Below are positions 31,033 to 41,170 of a stretch of DNA of 64,000 nt, piece after piece. This DNA comes from Ahaetulla prasina (Eukaryota > Chordata > Lepidosauria > Squamata > Colubridae). The first letter of the stretch is position 1; each line of letters starts with the position of its first letter. The stretch covers positions 154,459,502-154,523,501 of the forward strand of contig NC_080541.1 in the NCBI RefSeq assembly GCF_028640845.1, in the 5' to 3' direction. The notes beneath the pieces are model-generated. The model was not told the origin of the DNA. It was given only the letters and a program-made list of their open reading frames with translations, and ran no database searches. A program made the position numbers and the translations under genes.

Positions 31033-31520
31033 GGGTGGGAGAGAGAAAGAGAGACACACAGAGAGAGAAACAGATGGACAGGTAGGCAGGCAAGCAGACA
31101 GAGGAAGAGACAAAGGAAGAGAGACAGGTAAGAAAGATAAATAAGAGTCAGAGAGAAAGAGATAGTGGGAGAGGGAGAGGGAGAGAGACAGAGATGGAGA
31201 TGGAGATGGAAGGTGACATGGAGGGAGGCGAGGTAGTTGGAGAGAAATAGATAAAGGGAGAAAGAAGGTGATGGAGAGGAAGAGGAAGAGGAAGAGAGAA
31301 ACAGAGGGAGAGATAGTAGATAGAGAGAAGGAAAGAGAGATGAAGGAAGATATAGAGGGAGAGACCGAAAGTGAAAGAGAGAGACAGTGAGAGACAAAGA
31401 GAGAGAGAGATGGAGGCAAAGAGAGAATTAGAGGGAGAGGGAAAGATAAATGGAGGGGGAGAGAGAAAGAGGGAGGGAGGGAGGGAGGGAGGGAGGGAGG
31501 GAGGGAGGGAGAGAGAAGAG
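31033..31520. repeat. Long purine-rich (GA/GGGA) tract
   Basis: About 490 bases almost entirely A and G on the plus strand, built of GAGA, GGAGA and ATGGAG units and ending in a pure (GGGA)n run at about 31470-31512. Ser/Leu/Pro frames on the minus strand (148-173 codons) are artefacts of composition. Confidence 0.9.
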
Positions 31521-32636
31521 AGAATACATTGCTTAGAACATGTATACAAAGAATTTCCCACTTGTAAGCTCTTTGTTTTTTTCTCTTTCCTCACAAGCTG
31601 TTTGATGTGAGGCTGAAGATATTTATTTGTAAACTCTCATAAGGGTAAGAAGGGATTGTTGTGTCTATGTATATTTACAGACCTATGCAAAACTATAAAA
31701 AAGTGATTGCACTTCATAAAGAATCTTTTCCAACTGCTTGTGATGCAATAAAGCTAGTCCTGAACTTACAACAGATCATTTAGTGACGTTCAAATTTAGA
31801 ACAGCACTGAAAAAAGCGACATGACTATTTTTCACATTTACAACTATTGCAGCATCTCCATGATCACATGATCAAAGTTTGGATGCTTGGCAACTGACTC
31901 ATGTTTATGATGGTTGCAGTGTCCTGGGGTCACATGATCTCCATTTGTGATCTGCTGATAAGCAGGAAGTCAGATTCACTTAACAACCATGATATTAACT
32001 TAACAACTGCAGTGATCCACTAAACAACTGTGGCAAGAAAGGTCATAAAATGGTGGTAGACTTTAGGAGAAACCCTTCCATACTTCCACCTCTCACAATA
32101 CTAGACAACACAGTATTTGAAGGTAGAAACCTTCAAATTTCTAGGTTCTACCAAATCACAAGATCTAAAATGGACAGCTAACATCAAAAACATCATCAAA
32201 AAAGGGAAACAAAGAATGTTCTTTCTGTGCCAACTCAGTAAACTCAAACTGCCCGAGGAGTTGCTGATCCAGTTCTACAGAGGAATTATTGAGTCTGTCA
32301 TCTGCACCTCTATAACTGTCTGGTTTGGTTCTGCAACCCAATAAGACAGACACAGACTTCAGAGGATAATTAGAACTGCAGAAAAAACAATTGTTACCAA
32401 CCTACCTTCCATTGAGTACCTGTATACTGCATGAATCAAAAAGAGGGCTGTGAAAATATTTACAGATCCCTCACATCCTGGACATAAACTGTTTCAACTC
32501 CTACCCTCAAAACGATGCTATAGAGCACTGCACTCCAGAACAACTAGACACAAGAGCAGTTTTTTCCCAAACGCCATCACTCTGCTAAACAAATAATTCC
32601 CTCAACACTGTCAAACTTTTGTTTTTGTTTTTGTTT

Positions 32637-32884
32637 ACATTTATACCCCGCCCTTCTCCGAAGACTCAGGGCGGCTTACAATGTATAAGGCAATAGTCTC
32701 ATTCTATTTGTATATTTTTTTACAAAGCCAACTTATTGCCCCCCCAACAATCTGGGTCCTCATTTTACCTACCTTATAAAGGGTGGAAGGCTGAGTCAAC
32801 CTTGGGCCGGGCTCGAACCTGCAGTAATTGCAGGCTCTGTGTTCTAATAACAGGCTTCTCTACTGCCTGAGCTATCCCGGCCCC
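32637..32884 (-). mobile_element. tRNA-derived SINE with LINE-type hairpin (nested)
   Basis: Same family as 18645-18908. The minus strand starts GGGGCCGGGATAGCTCAGGCAG (a tRNA-like A box TAGCTCAGG), has the B box GGTTCGAGCCCGG near 32806-32818, then the shared body and the GCCGCCCTGAGTC...GAAGGGCGGGG stem. It interrupts the LINE between CACTGTCAAAC and TATTTACTA. The B box is the best preserved in the window. Confidence 0.85.
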
Positions 32885-33198
32885 TATTTACTATTTACTA
32901 AATCTGCACTACTATTAATCTTCTCATCATTCCCATCACCCATCTCCTTCCACTTATGACTGTAACTTTGTTGCTTGTATCCTTATGATTTATACTGATA
33001 TTGTTTCCTGATTGCTTATTTGTACCCTATGATTACCATTAAGTGTTGTATCATTAAGTGTTAAATTTGTACCCTATGACTATCATTAAGTGTTGTAAGT
33101 GTTGTACCTTGATGAAGGTATCTTTTCTTTTATGTACACTGAGAGCATATGCACCAAGACAAATTCTTTGTGTGTCCAATCACACTTGGCCAATAAAA

Positions 33199-33262
33199 AT
33201 TCTATTCTATTCTATTCTATTCTATTCTATTCTATTCTATTCTATTCTATTCTATTCAATTC
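33199..33262. repeat. (TTCTA)n microsatellite seeded by a LINE tail
   Basis: Eleven or more TTCTA units directly follow the LINE poly-A-like end AATAAAAA and run to the target duplication. Confidence 0.95.
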
Positions 33263-33683
33263 TAAAATAGGGCAAAATTCACTTAACAGATGTTTCACTT
33301 AGCAACAGATATACTGGGCTCAGTTGTGATCATAAGTCGGGGACCTTCTTTATGGCCTTTTTTTTTTGGTTCTAAGAGGAGAGAAGAGGAACTTTTTTTC
33401 CTACAGCTCTGGTCAAAAAGTATCCTGGTTAGGTGTTCCAAAGGTGCTTTTACATTAGGCAACTGGACTTTTTTTCATTTCATTTCATTTTTCATTTATT
33501 AGATTTTTAAACCACCCTTCTCCTGAAGGACTCAGGGCGGTTCACAGCCAAATAAAACAGTAAAAAGTGCACAATAAAACAATAGTTAAAAAACTTATTA
33601 AATATAAGGCCAAATTAAAATCCATTTAAAACCATAAAACCCTATAAAATTTAAATCCAAATATTAAAAGCTACTAAAAATTT

Positions 33684-36167
33684 CTATGCCAGTCCTGCGC
33701 AAATAAATAGGTATGTCTTCAACTTGCGGCAGAAGGTCCGAAGGTCAGGCAGTTGACGGAGTCCTGGGGGAAGTTCATTCCAGAGGGTGGGAGCCCCCAC
33801 AGAGAAGGCCCTTCCCCTGGGGGCCGCCAGCCGACATTGCTTGGCAGACGGTACCCTGAGGAGTCCCTCTCTGTGAGAGCGCACGGGTCGGTGGGAGGCA
33901 ATCGGTAGCAGTAGGCGGTCCCGTAAGTAACCCGGCCCTAAGCCATGGAGCACTTTAAAGGTAGTAACCAACACCTTGAAGTGCACCTGAAAGACCACAG
34001 GTAGCCAGTGCAGCCTGCGCAGGAGTGGTGTTACATGGGAGCCACAAGCGGCTCCCTCTATCACTCGCGCAGCTGCATTCTGAACCAACTGGAGCCTCCG
34101 GGTGCTCTTCAAGGGGAGCCCCATGTAGAGAGCATTGCAGTAATCCAAGCAAGAGCTAACAAGAGCATGAGTGACTGTGCACAGGGCATCCCGGTCAAGG
34201 AAGGGGCACAACTGGCGAATCAGGCGGACCTGATAAAAAGCTCTCCTGGAGACGATTGTCAAGTGATCTTCAAAAGACAACCGCCCATCCAGGAGAACAC
34301 CCAAGTTGCACACCCTCTCCATTGGGGCCAATGACTCGCCCCCAACAGTCAGCCGCAGCTGCAGCTGACTGTACCGGGGTGCCGGCATCCACAGCCACTC
34401 CGTCTTGGAGGGATTGAGCTTGAGCCTGTTTCTCCCCATCCAGACCCGTACGGCTTCCAGACACTGGGACAGTACTTCGACAGCTTCGTTGGGGTGGCCT
34501 GGGGTGGAAAAGTACAGCTGCATATCATCAGCGTACAGTTGGTACCTCACCCCAAAACCACTGATGATCTCACCCAGCGGCTTCATATAGATGCTGAACA
34601 GGAGAGGCGAGAGAATCAACCCCTGTGGCACCCCACATATGAGGCGCCTCGCGGTCGATCTCTGCCCCCCTGCCAACACCGTCTGCGACTGGTCAGAGAG
34701 ATAGGACGAGAACCACCGATAAACGGTGCCTCCCACTCCCAAACTCCCCAGCCGGTGCAGCAGGATACCATGGTCGATGGTATCAAAAGCCGCTGAGAGG
34801 TCTAATAGGACCAGGGCAGAGGAATAACCCCTGTCCCAGGCCCTCCAGAGATCATCAACCAATGCGACCAAAGCCATCTCCGTACTGTATCCGGGCTGAA
34901 AGCCAGACTGGAATGGATCTAGATAAACAGTTTCATCCAGGTATTGGGGTAGTTGACATCCCACCGCACTCTCTACAACCTTCGCCACAAAGCGAAGGTT
35001 GGAGACCGGACAATAATTTCCTAAAACAGCTGGGTCCAGGGAAGGCTTCTTGAGGAGGGGTCTCACCACCGCTTCTTTCAAGGCAGCAGGAAAAACCCCT
35101 TCCAACAAAGACGCATTAATAATCCCCCGGAGCCAGCCTCGTGTCACCTCCTGCATGGCCAGCACCAGCCAGGAGGGGCACGGGTCCAGTAAACATGTGG
35201 TGGCATTCAACCTCCCCAACAACCTGTCCATGTCCTCAGGAGTCACAGGGTCAAATCCATCCCAAACAGTCTCAACAAGACGAGTCTCCGACCTCTCACC
35301 TGGATCTACCCAAATTTGATCCAACCCATCCCGAAGCTGAACGATTTTATCGTATAGATAACCACTAAAATCCTTGGCACAACCTTGTAAGGGGTCCTCC
35401 CACACCTCCTGTTGAAGGAGAGAGTGGGTCACCCGAAACAGGGCGGCCGGGCAGTTATCTGCCGACGCAATGAGGGAGGAAACGTAAAAACGCTTTGCTT
35501 CCCTCAATGCCACTAAGTAGGTCCTATTATATGACCTAACTAGTGTCCGGTCAGCTTCCGAACGGCTGGATCTCCAGGCACTCTCTAGGCGTCTTCTCCG
35601 GCATTTCATCTCCCTCAGCTCCTCGGAAAACCAAGGAGCTGGTTGATATCTGCGCCGGGTCAGAGGCCGCAAAGGCACGACATGGTCTAGAGCCCCAGCT
35701 GCGGCCTGTTCCCAAGCCGCAACTAGTTCTTCAGCAGTGCCGTGGGCCAGACCCTCAGGGAACGGCCCAAGCTCCGTCAGGAACCTCTCTGGGTCCATCA
35801 GGCACCTGGGACAGAACCAACGTATTGGTCCCATCTCCCTGTGGTGTTGAGTGGCGGTCCGAAAGTCCAGACAAAAGAGAGAATGATCTGACGATGACAA
35901 AGGCTCGATGACTAAATCTCCTAAATCCAGATCATTCAACCACTGTCCAGAGATAAAAATCAGATCCAGTGTGCCTCCCCCAATGTGAGTAGGGCCATCA
36001 ACTACTTGCGTCAGGTCCAAGGCTATCATGGAGGCCATGAACTCCTGAGCCGTCGTCAATGACATGCCGGTCGATGGCAAGTTCAAGTCCCCCATGACCA
36101 TAAGTCTGGGGGTCTCAACCGCCACCCTGGCAAGCACCTTCAATAGCTCGGGCAGGGCTGTTGTCAC
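33684..36167 (-). CDS. LINE endonuclease (C-terminal part) and reverse transcriptase, 827 codons
   Basis: Target-primed reverse transcription enzyme of the LINE. Residues 26-29 (GDLN) and 93-96 (SDHS) are the last motifs of the apurinic-type endonuclease. Residues 176-250 are the linker typical of this group (APWFSEELREMKCRRRRLE). The reverse transcriptase spans about 355-620: motif A LLDLSAAFD (454-462), motif B GVPQGLILSP (512-521; Leu where Ser is usual), motif C YADD (545-548). The C-terminus has RRLHWLPV and AFSVGAPTLWNELPPGLRQL. The Met start is only the first in the open frame: the N-terminal endonuclease lies upstream in broken frames, so the full enzyme is not encoded. The long intact frame suggests a relatively recent copy. 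Confidence 0.9.
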   Translation of the reverse strand: MTTALPELLKVLARVAVETPRLMVMGDLNLPSTGMSLTTAQEFMASMIALDLTQVVDGPTHIGGGTLDLIFISGQWLNDLDLGDLVIEPLSSSDHSLFCLDFRTATQHHREMGPIRWFCPRCLMDPERFLTELGPFPEGLAHGTAEELVAAWEQAAAGALDHVVPLRPLTRRRYQPAPWFSEELREMKCRRRRLESAWRSSRSEADRTLVRSYNRTYLVALREAKRFYVSSLIASADNCPAALFRVTHSLLQQEVWEDPLQGCAKDFSGYLYDKIVQLRDGLDQIWVDPGERSETRLVETVWDGFDPVTPEDMDRLLGRLNATTCLLDPCPSWLVLAMQEVTRGWLRGIINASLLEGVFPAALKEAVVRPLLKKPSLDPAVLGNYCPVSNLRFVAKVVESAVGCQLPQYLDETVYLDPFQSGFQPGYSTEMALVALVDDLWRAWDRGYSSALVLLDLSAAFDTIDHGILLHRLGSLGVGGTVYRWFSSYLSDQSQTVLAGGQRSTARRLICGVPQGLILSPLLFSIYMKPLGEIISGFGVRYQLYADDMQLYFSTPGHPNEAVEVLSQCLEAVRVWMGRNRLKLNPSKTEWLWMPAPRYSQLQLRLTVGGESLAPMERVCNLGVLLDGRLSFEDHLTIVSRRAFYQVRLIRQLCPFLDRDALCTVTHALVSSCLDYCNALYMGLPLKSTRRLQLVQNAAARVIEGAACGSHVTPLLRRLHWLPVVFQVHFKVLVTTFKVLHGLGPGYLRDRLLLPIASHRPVRSHREGLLRVPSAKQCRLAAPRGRAFSVGAPTLWNELPPGLRQLPDLRTFCRKLKTYLFICAGLA

Positions 36168-36189
36168 GCAGCAAGGAGCAGGTACGTGA

Positions 36190-36557
36190 TCAACAAGCCC
36201 ATCTGAACCCTATGACCCCACTTCACAAAGAGGGATTCACAACTGGCTATCTGAGGTACAGTAGTCTAGACTCTCCTTAATAACAACCGCCACCCCCCAT
36301 CCCTACCTTGGGCCCTCGGTTGATGGAATGCTCGGAAACCCGGTGGGCACATTTCAACAAAGGGAACCCCCCCTTCCATGCCCAACCAGGTTTCCGTAAT
36401 GCCCATAAGGTTCACGGATAAGATCACAAATTAGGGGGGCTTTGTTAACCCCGGACCGTGCATTGCACAGCATCAACCGAAGGCCTAAGCTCTGAGGATT
36501 CTGGCCACCCGGGGAACGGGAGAAGTCTGAGGGACTGGGGCACGTGATCGCTTTCAA
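36190..36557 (-). pseudogene. LINE endonuclease N-terminal part, broken
   Basis: The minus strand near 36380-36500 reads [24 protein letters not shown], the start of the endonuclease fold of this LINE group (CNARS-N block). Expected later motifs (an ITETW-like block) are missing and stops occur between 36190 and 36360, so this part is deleted or shifted. It belongs to the ORF at 33684-36167. Confidence 0.75.
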
Positions 36558-37380
36558 GCAGCGAGCACGCGCCCCCAGGGATCGATACGGCCCCCCACTT
36601 CCGCCATATCTGCCCTTCCCACTTACCGTGCAGATGGAACCACCCTCACAAATAGGAACATAATCCTCCCCCGTTACCTTCGAACCTGTTGGAAAAATGC
36701 TGCGAGCGCATGCAGGAACTGCCCCCCCAACGGGTTACCCCCAACACCCGCCCTTTCCCTCCCTCCCCTTAAAAATTCCCTGTCTAAAAATCCCCAAAGG
36801 TTCTTTCTGGATGCATGCCACCTCTGTGGGTCCCAAGACCCATCATTAAGGCCGGCCCTCGGTAGTATGGAGAGCCACTCCTGCGAGGTGGGGGCACCTC
36901 GCAGGCGCAAGAGTTCACATGAAGAATATCGCATAAAGATAAGAGACGGCGAATAAATGGCTCTGTCCCAGGTTGGCAAGAATGTTATTATAAGATGGTT
37001 CTCCAGTTAGGAACGGGCATAAGGTGAAGAAAAAATGGACAGACAGTCTCAATGGTATAGTCCTGGTAAAATTAATAAGCCAAGGTCTTAAATAGGTCTT
37101 AAATAATTATAAGGTCTTAATAAATCCAGGATATAAATACTGCTCATCTGTCCATAGCTAAGTCCTAAAATCCTGGAATAGGGGGGTGGGGTGGCGCTTC
37201 CGTCGCTGCCATCGGTGTCCACCGCTGTCCCCAGACGAATCTCCCGTCAACTTCCAGACCAGTCCAAAAGGGACCGATAAAGGCCATAAGAATCCCAAAA
37301 GGCCAGGGAGGACCGCAGATGACATTGCAATATTAAGGGAAAAGACAAGCCGAGAACAGACCAGGGCACCTCCGTCACCT
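36558..37380 (-). other. Probable 5' region of the LINE
   Basis: GC-rich sequence, unlike the flanks, ending where repeat C resumes at about 37383. No domain was recognised in its short frames, including the 101-codon one at 36674-36979. It might include an ORF1 remnant or an internal promoter. Confidence 0.5.
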
Positions 37381-37415
37381 TCTCACCTTCTCTTTTTGTT
37401 TTTTCTTTTGAAGAT

Positions 37416-37552
37416 TTTTATTTATTTTATTTTATTTATTTATTTGTCACAACAGTATATATAAGCATAAGCATGAAATAACTATACGATATATAAGCAT
37501 AAATATAATGCTTCATATAACATCTTTATTGTTATATTTAACATAAAGATGT
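37416..37552 (-). mobile_element. LINE family D 3' end (short)
   Basis: A TTTATT-rich tail, then TTTGTCACAACAGTATATATAAGCATAAGCATGAAATAAC, matching 57178-57230. Only the last about 130 bases are present. Confidence 0.75.
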
Positions 37553-37572
37553 CTCGCTTCTCATCCAAGGAG

Positions 37573-37948
37573 TATCAGTTTTGGAAGGCAGCTTTCTTTT
37601 TGCTTCTTAACTGCCACATATTTTAGCTGGGGAAGTTGGGAGGGGGTTGTTGTTGGAGAGGTAGAAAGTTAGTCATAACAACATTCCGTATTCAAGGACA
37701 TCCTGTATCTGATGTAGACTGCCTGAAGAGTGTATTCAATTGAATGTAAAGAGTTGATTGGACAATGTGATGAACTTGTGGGTATGAGGCAAGGCTGTGA
37801 ACTGTCAACTGGGTGTGGAAAACCTGGAAGCTTTCAGATTCGGGTTTTCCCAGCTGTGCCAACATGACATCTCTAATAAATTGGAACTTTGAGGAACCTC
37901 AAGCCTCAGAGCTTTATTTCGCTGGGGGTGTTCCTTGGAACCCTGACA
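37573..37948 (+). mobile_element. Putative solo LTR (376 bp), retrovirus-like
   Basis: It starts TATCAG (likely a changed TGTCAG), ends CCCTGACA, and interrupts repeat C. Flanks AGGAG (37568-37572) and AAGAG (37949-37953) are a 4-of-5 duplication. An AATAAA lies at about 37880, with a GTTCCTTGGAACCCTGACA end. There is no internal coding, so the parent family cannot be told. Confidence 0.6.
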
Positions 37949-38041
37949 AAGAGCTTCTTCAGCTCTGACAGGATAGTGAGGAATGGAAGGGACAACTATG
38001 ACCCGGATGACTGAAAATCTCTACAGACTCCTGGTTAGGTG

Positions 38042-40394
38042 GCTTCAGAAAACAATACACAATAATCTGGAGTGTGCAGTGAAATTGATCAGTCTGGGGT
38101 TCCATCAATATACACTGAAGGTTTTCCATATTCATTGATTACATAGATTAACAGAGTTAATGGACATACAAAGAATCATGAGATCCTCCTGCAGACTTAC
38201 AAAGAATCCCCCACTGGTTTTTCTTCAAGAGACCCAAATAGGAAATTAATGTAAGATTCTGGCATAATCTCTATTCTGCAGAAAAAAATTACTCCATAGA
38301 TTCTTGTAAAGGACAAAAAGCAAGACAATTATCATAGCAGCAATGATATAGGTTTCCATTATCATGCTAATAGGGTTTACTCAGACTTGGATGTTGTGAA
38401 ATCCATACCCTAAAATATATATTGACATCTGGACCTTCAGTTGGACTATCTCAAATTGGGAATTGGAGTGACACCATCTGGTGCAAATGTTCTAAATTTA
38501 TCATTTTTCTCAGACTGATCACAGGATTGATAACAGTTTATACGGTATGTGCAAGTGTGGCCTAAAATAGTGTAAGATACATTAGTTATGATAGTGATGT
38601 TTTTAAAAAACAAAACAACAACAAAAACCAATAATCCGCTGCCTATTTAAAATATACTAGTCTTTATGTTTTAAAAACAATGCTGATAAAGTTTCTTTCA
38701 CCAATAAAAACTCCTATCTCCAAGCCTTTGCAAACATTGTAAATGTTTAGACACATCATACATAATAGTCTGTAGAGTGCTCACAGGTTTCTTTGTCATA
38801 ACTGTGCAATAAAGGTAGCATTACTACTACTCATGCTATTGGTTTCCTATCTGGGCTACCTTGAAAGAATATAGAATAGAATATAGGATAGATTAGTTCA
38901 TATTTGAATATATACAATATAACTTGTTTCTTTTTTTAAAAAAAATCACAGTTGAATAATTATTTCATATATAGTAAGCACCTTTTCTATTTTAAAATAG
39001 AGTTTTGGAGTTTCTGTTATTGGAGCAATAAAATTAAGGTAAAGATTTCATGCGGATTTGGAAGAATGTTAACACATGCACCTTGAATATGTGGATGTCT
39101 ACACAAAACACAGTAATGTTCAAAGCTAAGAATTAAACTGGCTTCATCTTTCACAACTTACTCGAAATAAAAAGAGGGGAAACCTACATTGTATGCATTC
39201 TGTTTAAATGAACTTTTATTTCTATCCCCAACTGGATGAATGCAATTATATGGCACACATTTAAGCTAAAGAAATGAATTTTAAAAGGAGTAAGTTTAGA
39301 ATAAATGTTCAGTTGCATATTTTTGGCAATGTTTTAAAAGAAGTTGATGATAGTATGGTATTATATTAAACCCTGGATAGAATTATCATCTTTGCAAATG
39401 ACTTAAACTATTAAAGTGGACATAATTCAGAAATATCATTAGCAACCAAATAACTTTAAAATAAACATGATTCTTTCCTCTTTGTTTAATTTAAACCTAA
39501 TATCTGCTTATTTCCAACATAAGCAGAAAATCCTGATAAATAATTCCAATACATGCCTAAACATCTCCCTTCACAGCTAGCTCCTAATTTGATCTCTGGA
39601 GACCTTTCTTAGTAGCCGAATATTTTCATTTATTTCAAGAGTACCTACATCACCAGATATTTCTAATCTCATGTTGCTTAGTAATGCTGCTAGATGAGCT
39701 TCTCAGCAGATCATTAGGCTTGTTCAGTAATAATGTTACAAATCACAAGAGATTCATCACTGTGAATAAACAAAAGAAGGGTTATTTTTACCAGGGGAAA
39801 ATAGAATAGGTTAATTTAACTTTCCAGGGTATTTCCTGAGATTATTTAACCAGAATATATTTTCGTGTGTGTGTGTATATGTGTGTGTACACACACATAA
39901 ATGGTTATACTAGCATTTGGACATGCCAATGAATAGACAGTTTCATAAGCACTATTTCTGATACATTTGGACAGAATGCTTTCGAATTACAATGTAATTT
40001 CAGACTTCCAACATTCCGTTAATGTAACCTTATGGTAAAGTGGGATTATCTCATGTGGCCATATTTCCTGACTCATTTACCTGGCAAGGTGACAAGATCC
40101 AAAGGAGGAACTTTTTAAAGAAACCCTGCAAGGGGCAGAATGTGGTGCAAAATTCTGGAGATTCTGACAAATCCAAAAAGAATAAAAACAGAAAAGTTAC
40201 AAGGAAGAAGAATCAAGGGTGCTAGATGTTGGTCATACTAAACCTAAGATTTTGCTAATTTATAAAACCTACCTCTTTTATCAGTATACTCAATTGCTGA
40301 GCTTAGAGTTAATAGTTAAGGAGTTAATTAGCTTCAAACTAATAGACTAAGTAGACTAATAGACCAAACTATAAGGAACGCGGTGGCTTTTTAA
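38042..40394. other. AT-rich unique DNA
   Basis: No domain-bearing frame and no recognised repeat apart from a short (GT)n/(AC)n near 39868-39897. The 39580-39800 part looks undecayed and could be a regulatory or conserved block, on impression only. Confidence 0.35.
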
Positions 40395-40512
40395 AAGGAG
40401 ATTGGATAACCAATCTTTGTCTGAAACAATATAGAATTTCCTGCCTAAGCAGGGGGTTGGACTAGAAGACCTCCAAAGTCCCTTACAACATTGTTATTCT
40501 AAGTTCTAAGTT
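40395..40512 (+). mobile_element. CR1 LINE 3' end (short)
   Basis: AAAAGGAGATTGGATAACCAATC...CTGCCTAAGCAGGGGGTTGGACTAGAAGACCTCC matches the last about 110 bases of the CR1 copies at 20938 and 51690, ending in ATTCTAAGTTCTAA. Confidence 0.8.
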
Positions 40513-40786
40513 ATTATTATCATCATTGGATAGTTGCATTTGATCTATCAATGCAGTTTCTCTTCCTCCTTCTCTTCTTTAATATTCACAATGCTGGAGG
40601 TAAATTGAAATAGAAAGAAAAGGGAGAAAGCAGAACGGTTGTTAAGAACAACCACAATGTTTCAAACAAACCATTGCTATTTATTAATTAAATTTGTATT
40701 TGAGTTTATTATGTAATGAAATCTACTATTACATGGTTCAACATCAGAGCAAGGTAGAATTTATATGATGTATATACCCTGTTTCC

Positions 40787-41036
40787 CCTAAAATAAGACA
40801 TTCCCTGATAATAAGCCCAATCGGGCTTTTGAGCACATGCGCTAATATAAGCCTTCCCCCAAAAATAAGTCCTCCCAAAAATATTTAAATGCAGAACTAG
40901 AAATCAGTTAAGATGGCAAGAGGAGCCCCATCTTTTTCCACGCACCCCAAAATAATAAGACCTCCCTGAAAATAAGACCAAGCGCTTATTTTGGGGTTAA
41001 AAAATATAAGACAGAGTCTTATTTTGGGGAAAACAC
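40787..41036. mobile_element. Terminal-inverted-repeat DNA element
   Basis: About 250 bp. The left end CCCTGTTTCCCCTAAAATAAGAC and right end GTCTTATTTTGGGGAAAACA are inverted repeats, with further internal copies of AAAATAAGACC. Non-coding; superfamily not assigned. Confidence 0.75.

Positions 41037-41094
<58 letters not shown>
41037..41094. repeat. (GATA)n microsatellite
   Basis: About fourteen GATA units. GATA arrays are frequent in snake genomes, including on sex chromosomes. Confidence 0.95.
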
Positions 41095-41170
41095 TAGTAA
41101 AGAATACATTATGTTGAAATAAATTCCAGCATTTGAATCATGACATTAATTTTATTTATTAACATCAAAG

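Larger units (their letters stand above)
32054..33262 (+). mobile_element. L2/CR1-type LINE 3' part with (TTCTA)n tail
   Basis: The plus strand reads (32117-32344) FKFLGSTKSQDLKWTANIKNIIKKGKQRMFFLCQLSKLKLPEELLIQFYRGIIESVICTSITVWFGSA in consecutive blocks, then decayed HPGHKLFQLLPSKRCYRALHSRTTRHKSSFFPNAITLLN-like codons (32470-32598): the C-terminus of an L2-like reverse transcriptase. The 3' UTR ends TGTGTCCAATCACACTTGGCCAATAAAA and passes into (TTCTA)n. A SINE interrupts it at 32637-32884. A second 3' end is at 60408. Confidence 0.85.
31755..33346 (+). mobile_element. Inverted-repeat DNA element, family A, copy 2, split by a LINE
   Basis: The left part 31755-32053 (AGTCCTGAACTTACAACAG ... 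GTCATAAAATGG) and right part 33263-33346 (TAAAATAGGGCAAAATTCAC ... AAGTCGGGGACC) join into one copy of the family at 9586. The break carries a duplication, TAAAATGG (32046-32053) versus TAAAATAG (33263-33270), made when the LINE inserted. Confidence 0.82.
33476..37380 (-). mobile_element. Near-full-length CR1/L2-group LINE
   Basis: About 3.9 kb on the minus strand. A GC-rich 5' region (about 36500-37380) is followed by the N-terminal endonuclease (about 36190-36500, broken), a long ORF with the rest of endonuclease plus reverse transcriptase (33684-36167), a 3' UTR with the CCGCCC...GGGCGG hairpin at about 33513-33541 and an AAATG-type tail at 33476-33500. Truncated family members are at 44-585 and 49134-49523. 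No separate ORF1 was recognised. Confidence 0.85.
33423..38041. repeat. Repeat C, second copy, expanded by three nested insertions
   Basis: Perfect 13-bp direct repeats TCCTGGTTAGGTG at 33423-33435 and 38029-38041 bound it. Pieces of repeat C lie at 33436-33475 (CCAAAGGTGCTTTTACATTAGG), 37383-37415 (TTTTTTCTTTTGAAG), 37553-37572 (CTCGCTTCTCATCCAAG) and 37949-38028 (GAGCTTCTTCAGCTCTGAC). Between them sit the long LINE, a LINE-D 3' end and a solo LTR. Confidence 0.75.

Noticed and set aside
30876..31594. Ser/Leu/Phe-rich frames of 148-173 codons on the minus strand
   Set aside because: Compositional artefact of the purine tract; no domain and overlapping frames are equally open.
32806..32884. 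Possible tRNA gene (good A and B boxes)
   Set aside because: No complete cloverleaf; the boxes belong to the head of a SINE followed by SINE body and tail.
33955..35911. Several 60-122-codon plus-strand frames opposite the LINE reverse transcriptase
   Set aside because: Shadow frames of the 827-codon minus-strand ORF, without motifs.
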